From NCBI GenBank assembly GCA_043228905.1, contig JBHGNT010000007.1, forward strand, positions 4,774,001 to 4,838,000: DNA of 64,000 bases, in the 5' to 3' direction. Origin of the DNA: Azolla caroliniana (taxonomy: Eukaryota > Polypodiophyta). The notes below the pieces were generated by a model that was given only the letters and a program-made list of their open reading frames with translations, had not been told where the DNA came from and searched no databases. The translations under genes and the position numbers were made by a program. Within the stretch, counting starts at the first letter, position 1. Each line of letters begins with the position of its first letter. Below are positions 12,160-23,931 of this stretch, one piece after another.

Positions 12160-13573
12160 GGGTTTTAATTAATCAGTGAGATACAGAATATATATACATA
12201 AGGGTATTAATAAAGATTTGAAAATATTTTTACATAAGGGTATTATCAATTATGCTGAAAAAAAAATTACGTAAGCCCATGAAATATTAGATATTTCAAT
12301 GAGATAGTAAAGAATATATTATGCAAAGAATACTCAAATTTGAAGTGGCATACATACATAACATACATACATACATATACATGCATGCATCCATATATAC
12401 CTACATTCAAACATTACATCCATGAATATGTATATACATACATACATTACACCCATTTATACATGCATGCTGACTAAACATAAATATATATTACCATATG
12501 TAAATATGTACATACACATACATACATGCATTACATACTACATAGATATTAAAATTGGCCATATATATTGACATACATATATAGATAATACATACATAAA
12601 AATTACATATTACATTTATACATACACTTCCTTACAAACATATTTTATATATTACCATATGTAAATATGTACATACACATACATACATGCATTACATACT
12701 ACATACATATTAGAATTGGCCATATATATTGACATACATATATAGATAATACATACATACATAAAAATTACATATTACATTTATACATACACTTCCTTAC
12801 AAACATATTTTATATATTACATATGTACAAATATATATTACCATATGTAAATATGTACATACACATACATGCATGCATTACATACAACATACATATTAGA
12901 ATTGGCCATATATATTGACATACATACATAAAAATTACATATTACATTTATACGCACACTTCCTTACAAACATATTTTATATAGGGAAAAGTACCAAGAT
13001 ACCCCTGGAAGTTTGTCTATTTACCAGAATGCCCCTGTAGTTTGGTAAATTTGAAACTTCCAGGGGCATTCTGGTAAATAGACAAACTTCCAGGGGTATC
13101 CTGGTACTTTTCCCTTTTATATATTACATATTACACACATTTATTATTATACACACAATTATATACAAATGCAAATATACAAACCAAACACACAAAAAAA
13201 AAAAAATCATATTATATATATATATTATATACACATACATACACATACACACATTCCATACATACAATACAATACAATATGTACATACATACACACACAA
13301 ACATAACACACATCAAACATGCATATCATATACATGCATATATACCTACAAGCTACATTCATATATCACACATCACACATGCATATATACCTACATCCAT
13401 GAATATGTATATACATACATTACACTCATTTATACATACATATTAACTAAACATAAATATATGTACAAATATATATTACCATATGTAAATATGTACATAA
13501 TACATATAATAAAATTACATATTACATACATATATACATACACAAATGCATATATACATACAAAACACACAAA
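12160..13573. repeat. TACATA/CACATA-type satellite-like tract, left block
   Basis: The segment is built mostly from degenerate acatac, tacata and catata words. Between about 12487 and 12983 a higher-order unit of roughly 150-170 bp recurs about three times (recognisable by attaccatatgtaaatatg, aattggccatatatattgac and acttccttacaaacat). No coding potential beyond repeat-derived frames. A MITE sits at 12984-13114. Confidence 0.88.
12984..13114. mobile_element. 131-bp foldback MITE with 9-bp target duplication
   Basis: The element is almost entirely a hairpin. Its left arm starts gggaaaagtaccaagatacc and its right arm is the near-perfect complement, ending in ggtacttttccc. The loop is a few bases around 13045. 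The exact 9-bp repeat ttttatata flanks both sides (12975-12983 and 13115-13123). The size of the duplication fits a Mutator-type MITE. It lies inside the satellite tract of the 9.4-kb element. A single degraded arm of the same family occurs at about 35193. Confidence 0.88.
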
Positions 13574-13588
13574 AATAAATTACATATT

Positions 13589-16194
13589 TATTTATTTTTT
13601 TTCCAAAAAAACACTACTTCGCATTAGTTAGCAAACAAAATTACATCATAGAACACCCAAAGTTCTTCTCACCAGCCCTCACTCTGGCCTTCCCACCAAA
13701 GTGGACATAGTCCCCACCTCATTTTCAACAAACGTATCCAAACAACTCCAATAACCTAATAATTTGTACCATATCTATACAGATTTACAGCACCTAGACG
13801 CTGTTGGAAACCGGAAACAGCCATCGGGGTGCTTGGTAGTTCCATTGAGGCCCTGATGAGGATCTGCCCACCATAGGAGAATTACCCCATTTCAGCAAGA
13901 ACTTTGATCGAGATCTTTCAGCTGCATCAGATTCCCCCTTGATTGAGTCGTATCGTCCCCGCAGCCAAGATACCAACTCAAACCAGATATTTAATAATAC
14001 CTCACCGCTAGGGATCTTTTGTTGTTGAAAAACAAATTTACAACGGTTGGTCCAAATGTGCCAGACCGATAAACAAGACACCATCATCCATATCTCCTCA
14101 AAAAATTCTGAGTTAGTGCCATGTCGAACTCCAACCCATTGAAACACCTTGCCATCCTGCACTATAAAACCATGTCCGTGGGGATTTAACTGTTCAGCCC
14201 AGCCTTCCCCTGTTAACTTCAGCCCTTGTACGGACCCCCATACAACTCTCCCATTCACTCCGCATGCTGCCACTATCCTGAGACTTCTACCCCAAATGTT
14301 AATAGCCTCGCTGCAGTTCCAAAAACAATGAGGAATTGATTCCAAAGGGTGTCCACAACTTTTGCATCCAACCTCACCACCACGACACCTAAGCCACTCC
14401 CCCACCGGCACCGCTTTGTGACTAAGAAGCCACAACCAAAGCTTTATTTTTTCTGGCATATCAAACGCCCATAGCCTCCTCCAAAACGACTTCAACCAGT
14501 CATCAGAAATGCCTTTATCCTTCCAACTATTGCGAGTTAGGCCAGCACCCATCAATTTAGAGCCAATGATTTGCCTTCCTAGCTTGGTAGTGTACTCAAA
14601 AAACCGTTCAAGTTTGTCTGTACCCAGTTTCTGCCACCACACCTCTAGTGGATCCCAATCCAGATCACATATGGGCTTGTTGTCAACTATCCAGAGTTTA
14701 TGATCAGATTCCAGCTTCCCTGGGTCCGGGTTTACTTGCCACTTCTTACCTTCCAACATTGCCACTCGCACTGCCAACCATTAGCCATTGTCTGCCAAAG
14801 CACTTAGGTTGCCCCACAAACGATACTCATTAGATGGGCACCTGCCTCGGATAATTTGCGCATCGCCCTCACCTACAAACCACCCAAACCAGACCCCCTC
14901 TTCTTCATTCAGCCTAGCTAGACCATCAACAGCCTTATCTATCAAGTGGGTAACCTTTTCCAGCCTGCCGGTAAATCTAGGACTTCCAACCAGACCCTCC
15001 CTTCTTCTCCTTTTGAACTCCTCCCAGTCTCTTACTGAACTAACATTGTACCCTACCATTTTTCCCCATGGCAAGTATTTTTTCTGACCAAGCATCATAC
15101 CATCATCACTTCGAATCCTGGGGTTCCAAAACAGAGGTTGACGGAGTTGTTCCTCCATTGTTTTTGGCTGCATTAAGACCAGCCCCTCTCTTAAACTTGA
15201 CCAGGCCCTCATTATGGTGCGGGCCACCCTATCCTCCATGCTAGTAGGTTCTTTTAACGTTAGGTCTGGACTGAACAACCACCACATCTTTGCCTTCCAA
15301 GGGCCGCCATTCCTCGGACTCCAGAGTTCAGCTCTGTCTCTAAGAAGCAATTTCCACAATTCTGGTCCAGGTTGGAGACTTCGCACCAAGAGCTTACCAA
15401 GTAAAGCCTTACTTTGGTGACCTGGATCCACCATCCCAAGTCCACCTTGACTTTTTGCCTTGATCAAACAACTCCAGGCCACTTTAGCTGAAGTAGTCTC
15501 ATGGTCTCTACCCGACCAAAGGAACCCTCTCACCATTGCCTTAATATTTTTTATGCACTCTTTATCTAACATCCAGCATGCCAACGAGTGCCACATGGTG
15601 GCCAACAAAATATGGTTTACCACAACCACTCTACCTGCAAGGGAAAGCTTTACTGATGCCCATAACCGAAGCTTTTTTCTGATTTTGTCTTTCACTTGCT
15701 CAAGTTGCTGATTTTTCTGAATCTCTATTCCCACCAAAAAGCCCAAATACTTAACAACCCTTCCATTAGGAACCCATTGAAAATCAGCATTAGGTTGCCA
15801 ATTCGGCCAAGAGTTTGGACTTACCCAAAACCCTCTACTTTTGTTCCAATTAATTTTCCCACTTGATGCTTTACAGAACAACTCAATTCGATTTTCAGCC
15901 TGCTGTAAATTAGCATCATTGCCTTGCAGATAGAGCATGGTGTCATCTGCATACATGGAGTCCAACAAGTCCTTACAAGCATGTGGGACAACCAAACCTC
16001 AAATTCCTGCATCCGGTCTATTTAAAAAGAAAGAGAATGCCTCTGAGATAAATAAATAAAGGTAGGGGGCCAATGGGCACCCCTGTCTGACAGACTTGCA
16101 TAATGGAATTGATGGGCCCCGTTGCCCTAGTACCAACACCCTACTCAAGCTTCCTTTGTAAAGTGCCAACGCAGCTGCTCTCCATTTTGAGGGT
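13589..16194 (-). mobile_element. 5'-truncated L1-type LINE, antisense, with 15-bp target duplication
   Basis: This is a minus-strand LINE that begins mid-RT at about 16194 and ends near an A-rich tail (T-rich on plus, 13590-13606). The direct repeat aataaattacatatt flanks it at 13574-13588 and 16195-16209. That is a clean 15-bp target duplication, characteristic of target-primed reverse transcription. Neither the endonuclease nor the N-terminal half of RT is present, typical 5' truncation. It sits within satellite DNA of the 9.4-kb TIR element. Confidence 0.92.
13794..16190 (-). pseudogene. LINE RT C-terminus, connection and zf-RVT domain
   Basis: On the minus strand the frame reads RQGCPLAPYLYLF near 16080, the catalytic YADD (SMYADDTMLYLQG) near 15950, KYLGFLVGIE near 15755, GGLGMVDPG near 15440, and a zf-RVT block (KLWLWLLSHKAVP, then the CRGGEVGCKSCG and CFWNCSEA cysteines) near 14300-14450. 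Two in-frame stops interrupt it, near 15998 and near 14780. Apart from these, about 740 codons are open in one frame, so it is fairly young. The C-terminus ends at 13794. Confidence 0.9.
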
Positions 16195-16531
16195 AATAAA
16201 TTACATATTATATATATGTATACACATACACATACATATTAACACCTAAAGGCTAAGATTACATACTATATATATACAAATCTTCATACTTACAAACAAG
16301 TTACATATATTACATATATATACACGTGCGCGCACATAAATAAATTAGATATTACATAGCATATATTACACAATATTCAAATTTACACATACATAAATTA
16401 CATATATACATATATAGATACATACATAGATATACATATTACATATGTACATACATATTCCACATATCACCATATATATATGTATAGATTATACTGGACC
16501 ATACAAACCACAATACTTATATATATACATA

Positions 16532-16563
<32 letters not shown>

Positions 16564-18358
16564 TAGATATATGTATACTTACACACACATTAGATATGTA
16601 TATGTATACTTACACATAAATAAATTAGATATTACATAGCACATAATCCATACCTATTACACAATATACAAATTTACACATGCATAAATTACATATATAC
16701 ATACATAGATATATTACATATGTACATACATATTCTACATATCACCATATGTATAGATCATACTAGACCATACAAACCACAATACTTACATACATACACA
16801 CACACACATTAGATATATGTATACTTACACATACATTGGATATATACATGTATATTACGTACATATTACAAACATACATCCATATACGAGCCATATACAT
16901 ATGTACTAAACATGAAAATATCCCAAAAATATACATACACAAATACATTACATATATACACGTACATACATTCATACATTTACATATATATGACCACATA
17001 CACACACACACATACATACATTAGATATATATGCACATATTACAAACATATTCATACTCATTAAATCATGTATATCAACATATACATATATGCATACACA
17101 TACATACATTACATATGTACATACATATTCCACATATCACCATATATATATATGTACATATGCCTACAATGTTAAAAGTTTTACAAACATACATCCATAC
17201 ACATATATACATACATTACATGCATGCATACACATAAATATGTTACATACACATACATACATACATTTCATCACAGACTACAATACATACATGTATACTT
17301 ACACATACATAAATATTATGAACACACTCATGTATGCATAGTACACTATTACACATACAAACATACATGCATTGCATATTACATATATATACATATGTAC
17401 ATGCATACATGTACATTCATGTGTGTACATACATACATTGCATATGCATATATTACAATCACATTCATGTACATTGTCATATATATGCATACACGTATGT
17501 ACATTCATACATGGACATACCTATATTCATTTATATATTGCTACAATGTACATATACATAAATTAGTTATATACATAAATATTACAATCACACATCCATA
17601 CACATTGAATCATGTACATTGTCATATGGATATATGCATACACATACATACATTAGATATGGATATATGCATACACATATGTACATTCGTATATGGACAT
17701 ACATATCTTCATTTATACATTGTTACACATACATACACATATATACATTAGATATCTACATAGATATTATGCATATATTACAATCACACATCAATACACA
17801 TTGAATCATGTACATTTGCATATGCATATATGCATACACATACATACATTCGTACACGGACATACATATAGTCTTTTATACATTGCTACATGTACATACA
17901 CATACATACATGCATGCATACATACATACATACATATATTAGATATACACACACATACGTGTATATATATATACACCTACATATAGTCTTCTATACATAC
18001 ACATACATTACATATGGATATATGCAAACACATATGTACATTCGTACATGGAAATACATATATTCATTTATACATTGCTACATATACATACACATATATA
18101 TACATAGATATTATGCACATATTACAATCACACATCTATACACATTGAATCATGTACATTTGCATATGCATATATGCATACACATACATACAATCTTTTA
18201 TACATTGCTACATGTACATACACATACATACATATTACAAACAAATATCCACACACACACACACACACACAAATATACATACATTACATATTACATATGT
18301 ACATTCATTCATTCATGTTTTTTCATTGAAGCATACATATTTTATGCATACATTACAT

Positions 18359-18367
<9 letters not shown>

Positions 18368-18403
<36 letters not shown>
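18368..18403. repeat. (TA)n microsatellite
   Basis: A pure run of about 18 AT dinucleotides in the right satellite block. Confidence 0.95.
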
Positions 18404-18407
<4 letters not shown>

Positions 18408-18489
18408 TTCATTCATGCATGCATGCATACATTATGTGCACATACATACATAACATACATTCATACTAAACATACATTCAAACATTCAT

Positions 18490-18705
18490 GTTTTTTTATT
18501 TAGATATTTGCCTCCTCCTTTGCTCCCTCCTCTTCTCTGCTTATTTCTGCAATTGCTTCTTCTCCCCTTCTTTTTGTCCTCGTTTTGCCGCTGCCTCTGT
18601 TCTCATTTTGCCGCCGCCACCGCTCGCCTTGTCGTGCCGCTTTTGCTCACCATTATTCTCTGTTGGGGCTGCCACAACTATTCTACAAATATTTTACAGG
18701 TACAC
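18490..18705. other. Non-satellite island, pyrimidine-rich
   Basis: An insertion of about 215 bp of T/C-rich, locally GC-rich sequence (for example ttttgccgccgccaccgctc) interrupts the satellite. It has no satellite words. I see no gene or clear element boundary. Confidence 0.5.
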
Positions 18706-19820
18706 ATAAGTACAAACATAAACCAACACATAAATTCTTAGCCACACACACACACGTACATACATACATACATACATAAACACACACACACACACACGGG
18801 CCATACATACAATAAACGAAATTAATACATTACAGTACAATATGTACATATATACACACATACCTATGTACACATACTTACACATTTACACATATAACAC
18901 ATACATACAATACAATATGTACACACATACATACATACACATGGAATACAAACAATACATACATAAACACACACACATGTGTAGAATATACATACACACA
19001 TGTACACACATATATATTGTATGGAACATACATACACACATACCTATATACACATATATACACTTACATACATACACATTTACACATATAACACATACAT
19101 ACAATACAATATGTGCACACATACATACATAAACACACACACACACACGTGTGTAGAATATACATACACATATGGACACATATATATGTTGTATGGAACA
19201 TACATACACACACACACAAACATAACACACAACACACACATGAAATACATACAATACAAAACATAACAAACAACACACACATGAAATACACATGAAACAC
19301 ATATATGTTGTATGGAACATACATACACACATACCTATATACACTTACATACATACACATTTACACATATAACACATACATACAATACAATATGTGCACA
19401 AATACATACATAAACACACACGCACACACACACACACACGTGTAGAATATACATACACATATGGACACATATATATGTTGTATGGAACATATATACACAC
19501 ACACAAACATAACACACAACACACACATGAAATACACATGAAATACATATATGTTATATGGAACATACATACACACATGTGCACACATATATGTTGTATG
19601 GAACATACATACACACATGCCTATATACACATATATACACTTACATACATACACATTTACACATATAACACATACATACAATACAATATGTGCACACATA
19701 CATACATAAACACACACACACACACACACGTGTAGAATATAGATACACATATGGACACATATATATGTTGTATGGAACATACATACACACACACACAAAC
19801 ATATTGTTGAGGATGAGACT

Positions 19821-20654
19821 GTGATTAAGCGGAATGTTAAGTGGGATAGCTCAAATGAATTACTTTTGGGTTTTTGTGGGTTGAAGTCATCCAATCATCA
19901 ATGTGTCTCATCATGTATGATAAAGGTGGGTGACTCTAATGCTCATTATGAAACCATTGTTAGCTCCTTTAAAGACTATGTGGTTGGACACTATGCTAGG
20001 GTGTTAATTGCGAATCCTCTTCACCCTAAACTTCCACGATTAGTATTGGTTGTACAATGTACATGTAATTGCTTTGATGCAGATTTTGTAAAATGCCAAT
20101 GGAATGAAGTGGAAACTTTATGGGAAAAACACCTCTCCACAAGTATTGGGCCAATTGTTGGACATGCATTTGATGGAGATAGTAGGAGAAGAAAGATTAT
20201 GCTTCAAGTTTACTTAACCCCAAGCATATGCTTAAGATATAAATTGCCTTGGGATGGTTGGATCTTCATAGGTCAAATGCATAATGATATGGTAAGTTGT
20301 CTTCATGATCAAGATTTCATCCATAATGGAAAGAAACTTGTGAATGCACTAGATAATCCCTCAAGACAATTAGTAATTGGGGATGTATGGATCACATTGA
20401 ATCATGTGTCTTTGGTATATAATAACTTCTCTATTGATGCACATGGCTTAAGGGAATGTGATATTACGAGAGAAGATAGACAAAATTGGGCTGGAGCTCA
20501 AAGAATTGCAAGTAGAAATGTAGAAACCAAATATAAACCTACGGTATTCCAAATATATTTTCTGATTTCTTTACTTCCATGTATATTAAGATTTCTTGCT
20601 TTTGTTGTTACATTTTATGATATAGGTCCAATGTTGAAGATGGAAACGACATGA
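19821..20654 (+). CDS. Unrecognised 277-codon ORF inside the TIR element
   Basis: I do not recognise this protein. The frame is clean, unlike the surrounding repeats, and its amino-acid composition is ordinary. Notable phrases are GPIVGHAFDGDSRRRK near residue 110-125 and a block around residues 145-180 with IFIGQMHND, LHDQDFIHNGKK and DNPSRQLV. Near residue 225 is DREDRQNW-like sequence (REDRQNWAGAQR). The last ~40 residues turn hydrophobic. They fall between a GT at about 20544 and an AG at about 20625, so that stretch may be an intron and the true C-terminus shorter. The open frame may begin upstream, since no promoter is visible. As the only plausible gene in the 9.4-kb element, it may be a transposon-encoded protein. 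That is inference from position; the conserved acidic residues would suit a nuclease but prove nothing. Confidence 0.5.
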   Translation: MIKRNVKWDSSNELLLGFCGLKSSNHQCVSSCMIKVGDSNAHYETIVSSFKDYVVGHYARVLIANPLHPKLPRLVLVVQCTCNCFDADFVKCQWNEVETLWEKHLSTSIGPIVGHAFDGDSRRRKIMLQVYLTPSICLRYKLPWDGWIFIGQMHNDMVSCLHDQDFIHNGKKLVNALDNPSRQLVIGDVWITLNHVSLVYNNFSIDAHGLRECDITREDRQNWAGAQRIASRNVETKYKPTVFQIYFLISLLPCILRFLAFVVTFYDIGPMLKMETT

Positions 20655-21462
20655 AATTTACAGCCTAAAATGAACTTCTTAGGGTTTTCTTTTTATATAC
20701 TCAGTCTTTATAAGGGTAACCTTTATTGCAATAAGTTTTTTAAGTAGATATTGCAATAACAAAATGATTTATTTTATTTCATTTTGATTTGGGTAAGAGT
20801 ATGTGAATAGATGAGGTCTTACATTTCAAATGGAAATATGAAGTAGGTTGCCATTTGTTTGATCAATGTGTTTGAGAAAAAATAATATTATGTCTTTATA
20901 TGAGTCTATATCCATGAAACCAAACATAATGTTAATTTGTTAGTAATTTCATTATTGATATGCATTTTGGATTGTTCCATATGTGCTCTTTGAGATGTAT
21001 GTGTTAAGTTCAAGATTGTTTTATTGTAAATTACATTGTTTTTTATCACTCAATGTTCTTCATACGTCTCAATAAACTAAAAACAAAAACTTATATGTGG
21101 CTTGTATATGTTATACTTGTAGTGTTTTTGGGTAACGTTTCCTAATTGTGTGTACATTACTTTGTACTTTACACATTGTGTTTTCAATCTATGTGGCACT
21201 TAATGAAGCATTTCTAGGAATTTGCATATGATGTTTAATGTCGATTCATAATTTTACGAGTTATCAATTGTAAAGATGGTCATTGATCCCTTCTAGGATC
21301 GCAACCTATGTTTGCATGTATATTTTATATGTAAGGGTATTTAAAATGGGTAATTATCAAAAAATATATTGGTAATAAGGGGTATTTTTATTAATCTTTT
21401 TTCTACAGAAGGTTTACTAAAATAGTAAAAACCATACGTATAAGGGGTTTATAAATGATGTC
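20655..21462. other. AT-rich right flank of the TIR element, no gene seen
   Basis: Low-complexity-free but AT-rich sequence between the unknown ORF and the right inverted terminal region. It could hold the 3' UTR of the ORF. No reading frame or repeat worth naming. Confidence 0.5.
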
Positions 21463-21508
21463 ATGAACGCACGTGATACAATCTTCTTATGTGTAGTGGA
21501 GTTCCCGG

Positions 21509-22010
21509 GCGACGAGACAACGTGGGTTGTCGATTCTGGAGCGTCGTTCCACCTGACAATGGATCGGAAATGCTTCTCATCCTACATAGTCGGTGATCAT
21601 GGTTGTGTCCGGATAGGGAATGAAGGTACATGCCGAATTGTCGGCATAGGAGATGTGTTGTTGACGACACCAACCAGATGCAAGTTGTTGCTGAAGGATG
21701 TCTGACACGTTCGACTGAAACTGATATCAGCCGGTCGGCTAGATGATAAAGGATACACGGGTAGCATCCGGAATGGAGTTATGAAGTTCAGCAAAGGGAG
21801 CCTAATGGTGGCACGAGCCCGGATGGTCAACACGTTGTATCTGATGCATGCCCGAATATGCCGGGAAGAAGTGAACGTAGCATCCGACACTGCCGGTGAG
21901 TTGTGGCACAAAAGATTGTTACATGAGTGAGAAGGGGATGAAGAGACTTGCCGAAGACAAATCTCATTCCGGTGAAGGACATGCAACTTGAGAAGTGCAC
22001 CGATTGTTGG
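21509..22010 (+). pseudogene. Copia protease and pre-integrase, right of the 9.4-kb insertion
   Basis: The frame resumes with GDETTWVVDSGASFHLT, the aspartic protease active site, then GNEGTCRIVGIGDV, LISAGRLDD and GELWHKR. It matches the intact copia at 43895-47968 nearly word for word. Breaks occur at the TGA near 21702 and the frame loss near 21930. The sequence stops abruptly after KCTD-like codons near 22005, so the rest of the element was deleted or replaced. Confidence 0.9.
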
Positions 22011-22196
22011 AAACTTTAAAAAACCTTGATATGAGTTTTTGAGCTTCCGGCTTGTTTCTCTTTCCAGTCTTACATTGAAACCTAAACTTTAAATTTTAAC
22101 CTTAAGTATTTAGGCAAATGGTTGTAGCACTTAAAGAGCATCTTTTTTCTCTAAATCAATCTTGTCTTTCCTTGTATATTGAGTACTTTAACATCT
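22011..22196. other. Short unassigned segment before the non-autonomous LTR element
   Basis: AT-rich sequence between the truncated copia and the left LTR. The last five bases, catct (22192-22196), are the target duplication of the following element. Confidence 0.6.
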
Positions 22197-22759
22197 TGTT
22201 AAGCGCTGGGATAACAACACAACCAGTCACAAATAAGAGTGCATCAACAAGGACGTAGTACAAAGAGGAAATGGCAAGAGGAAAAGAAGCAAAGAGACGT
22301 CCAAGTGTGAAAGGCCCATACCCTAAACGTGAAAGCTATATAAACCACATAGTAGTGGCTTTGTGGGGGTTCTCCCATTTGTAAAGATCTCCTAAGTGAT
22401 TAAGAGCTAGAGCTTCCTCTCCTTCTCCTTGTAACCTTTAAGCTTAAGAGAGATTAGTGAAGTGTTTAGTTAGAGAACACTAATCTCTCTTCCTTGTTGG
22501 TGCTAGACCTCTTAGCAAAGAGGGTTAATAAACATATTCATTACTCTTGTTGTCTACATTCATTACCCCATTGTCCATGAGAGCGAACTTGAGAGAGTGA
22601 GAGAGATATTGTGCTTAATCATCTATTAGTTGTTGAGTGTGAGGCTCGGAGGTGTCCGACAACCATCTCCGCCCGATTCGCCATCAAAAGGGTATACGCC
22701 GGTCCGAATCCCGCAACGACATCGAGGAGCTTACTCCATCGATACATAGATCCTACACA
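22197..22759 (+). repeat. 5' LTR of the non-autonomous element
   Basis: It begins TGTTAAGCGCTGGG and ends ATCCTACACA. A TATA-like word (gctatataaacc) lies near 22330. Compared with the 3' LTR there are scattered single-base differences and small indels, so the insertion is not very recent. Confidence 0.92.
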
Positions 22760-22763
22760 TCTA

Positions 22764-22783
22764 TTTGGCGCCGTTGCCGGGGA
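22764..22783 (+). other. Primer binding site, gypsy Tat/Athila type
   Basis: The sequence tttggcgccgttgccgggg follows the LTR by four bases. This wording is common in plant Tat/Athila-group gypsy elements. It suggests that the autonomous partner belongs to that group. Confidence 0.75.
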
Positions 22784-23292
22784 TACAACCGACACTTGAA
22801 GCCTATTTCAAGTAGCCAAGAACTCGTAGGCAACCCACTTAACGAAGGAAGAAATCGAAAGGGAACCACTATTTTCTGTTTTTCTCTCACTATTTCATAG
22901 TTTAATTAAGTTGATTTTCTATTTTTCCCTCACTATTTCATGGTTTAATTAAGTTGATTTCCTGTTTTTGCCTCACCATTTCATAGTTTAATTAAGTTGA
23001 TTTTCTGTTTTCAAAAGAAGTTTTGAACTACCCTCCCTTAATCGCTCGGACATTAACAAGCTATTCATTCAGGTAACGCTAAACATTGTGGAGGTCGAGC
23101 TGTTACAGGGCAAGGATAACCACCACGATTCTTGTGGATTACGATCATCCCACGGGACACGAAACAACCATTGGCGCCAAAAAATTCAAATTTCCCACGC
23201 AAAGTTCGTCAAAAGAACAGAGTTCGATAAGGGAAGCATCCTTCGATGAACCCTCATCATTCGACGAACCTACAAAAGCTTGACGAGAAAAC

Positions 23293-23931
23293 ATGGCCGG
23301 ATCCTCACTGACAGAGATGTTCAAAACCCGACCCACACGCCAGGAGAAGTCCACCCAAACCAACCAAACACACGATGTCGTCCCACCTAACCCAACTCAG
23401 TACCACGGAGGGTGGCTAACTCCAGGGACACTACCAAACATGAACCTCCCATCGAGCCCAGGAACTAAAGCACCTCTCAACACGCCCCCACTACAGGAGA
23501 GCCCAATGGCAGACCCACTTAGCGTAGAGGGACATATACGAGACGTCACGCAGGAGTTACGGGTGATAGAACACGAAATCAATCTATGGACGGTACAACT
23601 CACGAAAGGAGGACAACCGGAAAGCATCACTCGAGATATCGAAGCTGCTTTGGCGGAAAGGAAAGATAGATTCGCACGAGTGCAACAAAAACTTCACCTC
23701 CTCGAAACATCGTCGCACATGCATCGCCGAGGTCATGAGCGCAGCCCCGCACTGCATTCGAGCACAACAAGCAACAATCCAAATGAAGCCCACACACAAC
23801 GACACCCGACACGGGCCATGTCGATATGCACGCTTTTGCGGATTCCTCCTCCGTCGAATTCTAGTTCACCGCCGCCGACGTTTGCGCTACGCTGCATTTA
23901 CCACTCGATGGCACCCCCTTCCACACCATGA
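23293..23931 (+). CDS. ORF in non-autonomous LTR element, function unknown
   Basis: A 212-codon frame starts at ATG 23293 with a P/T-rich N-terminus. A central stretch of roughly residues 75-140 (DVTQELRVIEHEINLW, then AALAERKDRFARVQQKLHLLE) looks helical and coiled-coil-like. The C-terminal part is rich in H, R, S and P and may be out of the true frame, because the next frames at 23938 and 24399 look like continuations after shifts. No zinc knuckle or catalytic motif is seen. It could be a diverged gag-like protein; I cannot support more. Confidence 0.4.
   Translation: MAGSSLTEMFKTRPTRQEKSTQTNQTHDVVPPNPTQYHGGWLTPGTLPNMNLPSSPGTKAPLNTPPLQESPMADPLSVEGHIRDVTQELRVIEHEINLWTVQLTKGGQPESITRDIEAALAERKDRFARVQQKLHLLETSSHMHRRGHERSPALHSSTTSNNPNEAHTQRHPTRAMSICTLLRIPPPSNSSSPPPTFALRCIYHSMAPPSTP

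Larger units (their letters stand above)
16210..19800. repeat. TACATA-type satellite-like tract, right block
   Basis: About 3.6 kb of degenerate acatac/tacata/catata sequence. Between 17000 and 18300 longer words recur (ttgaatcatgtacat, gcatatatgcatacacatac). Between about 18840 and 19800 a higher-order unit recurs several times, marked by acatttacacatataacac, caatacaatatgtgcacac, gtgtagaatatacatacaca and gttgtatggaacatacatac. All long frames here are repeat artefacts rich in I, Y, H and T or in C, V and Y. Confidence 0.9.
12108..21508. mobile_element. 9.4-kb Mutator-like TIR element (candidate) with 10-bp target duplication
   Basis: The direct repeat gcgacgagac occurs at 12098-12107 and 21509-21518, within one copia gag-protease frame, and brackets this segment. 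The ends are inverted: ccggggacttcacta at the left and the complement of ccgggaactccacta at the right (13 of 15 match). A second inverted motif, cacgtg(a/c)gttcat, sits exactly 33 bp inside each end (12141-12153 and 21463-21475). A 10-bp duplication and moderate TIRs fit Mutator-like elements, which make 8-11 bp duplications. No recognised MULE transposase is seen. Inside are satellite DNA, a MITE, an antisense LINE and one unknown ORF. The boundaries are strong; the superfamily is inferred. Confidence 0.78.

Noticed and set aside
16445-19735. Many long frames rich in Y, I, H and T or C, V and Y
   Set aside because: They are translations of TACATA/CACATA repeats in different frames and on both strands.
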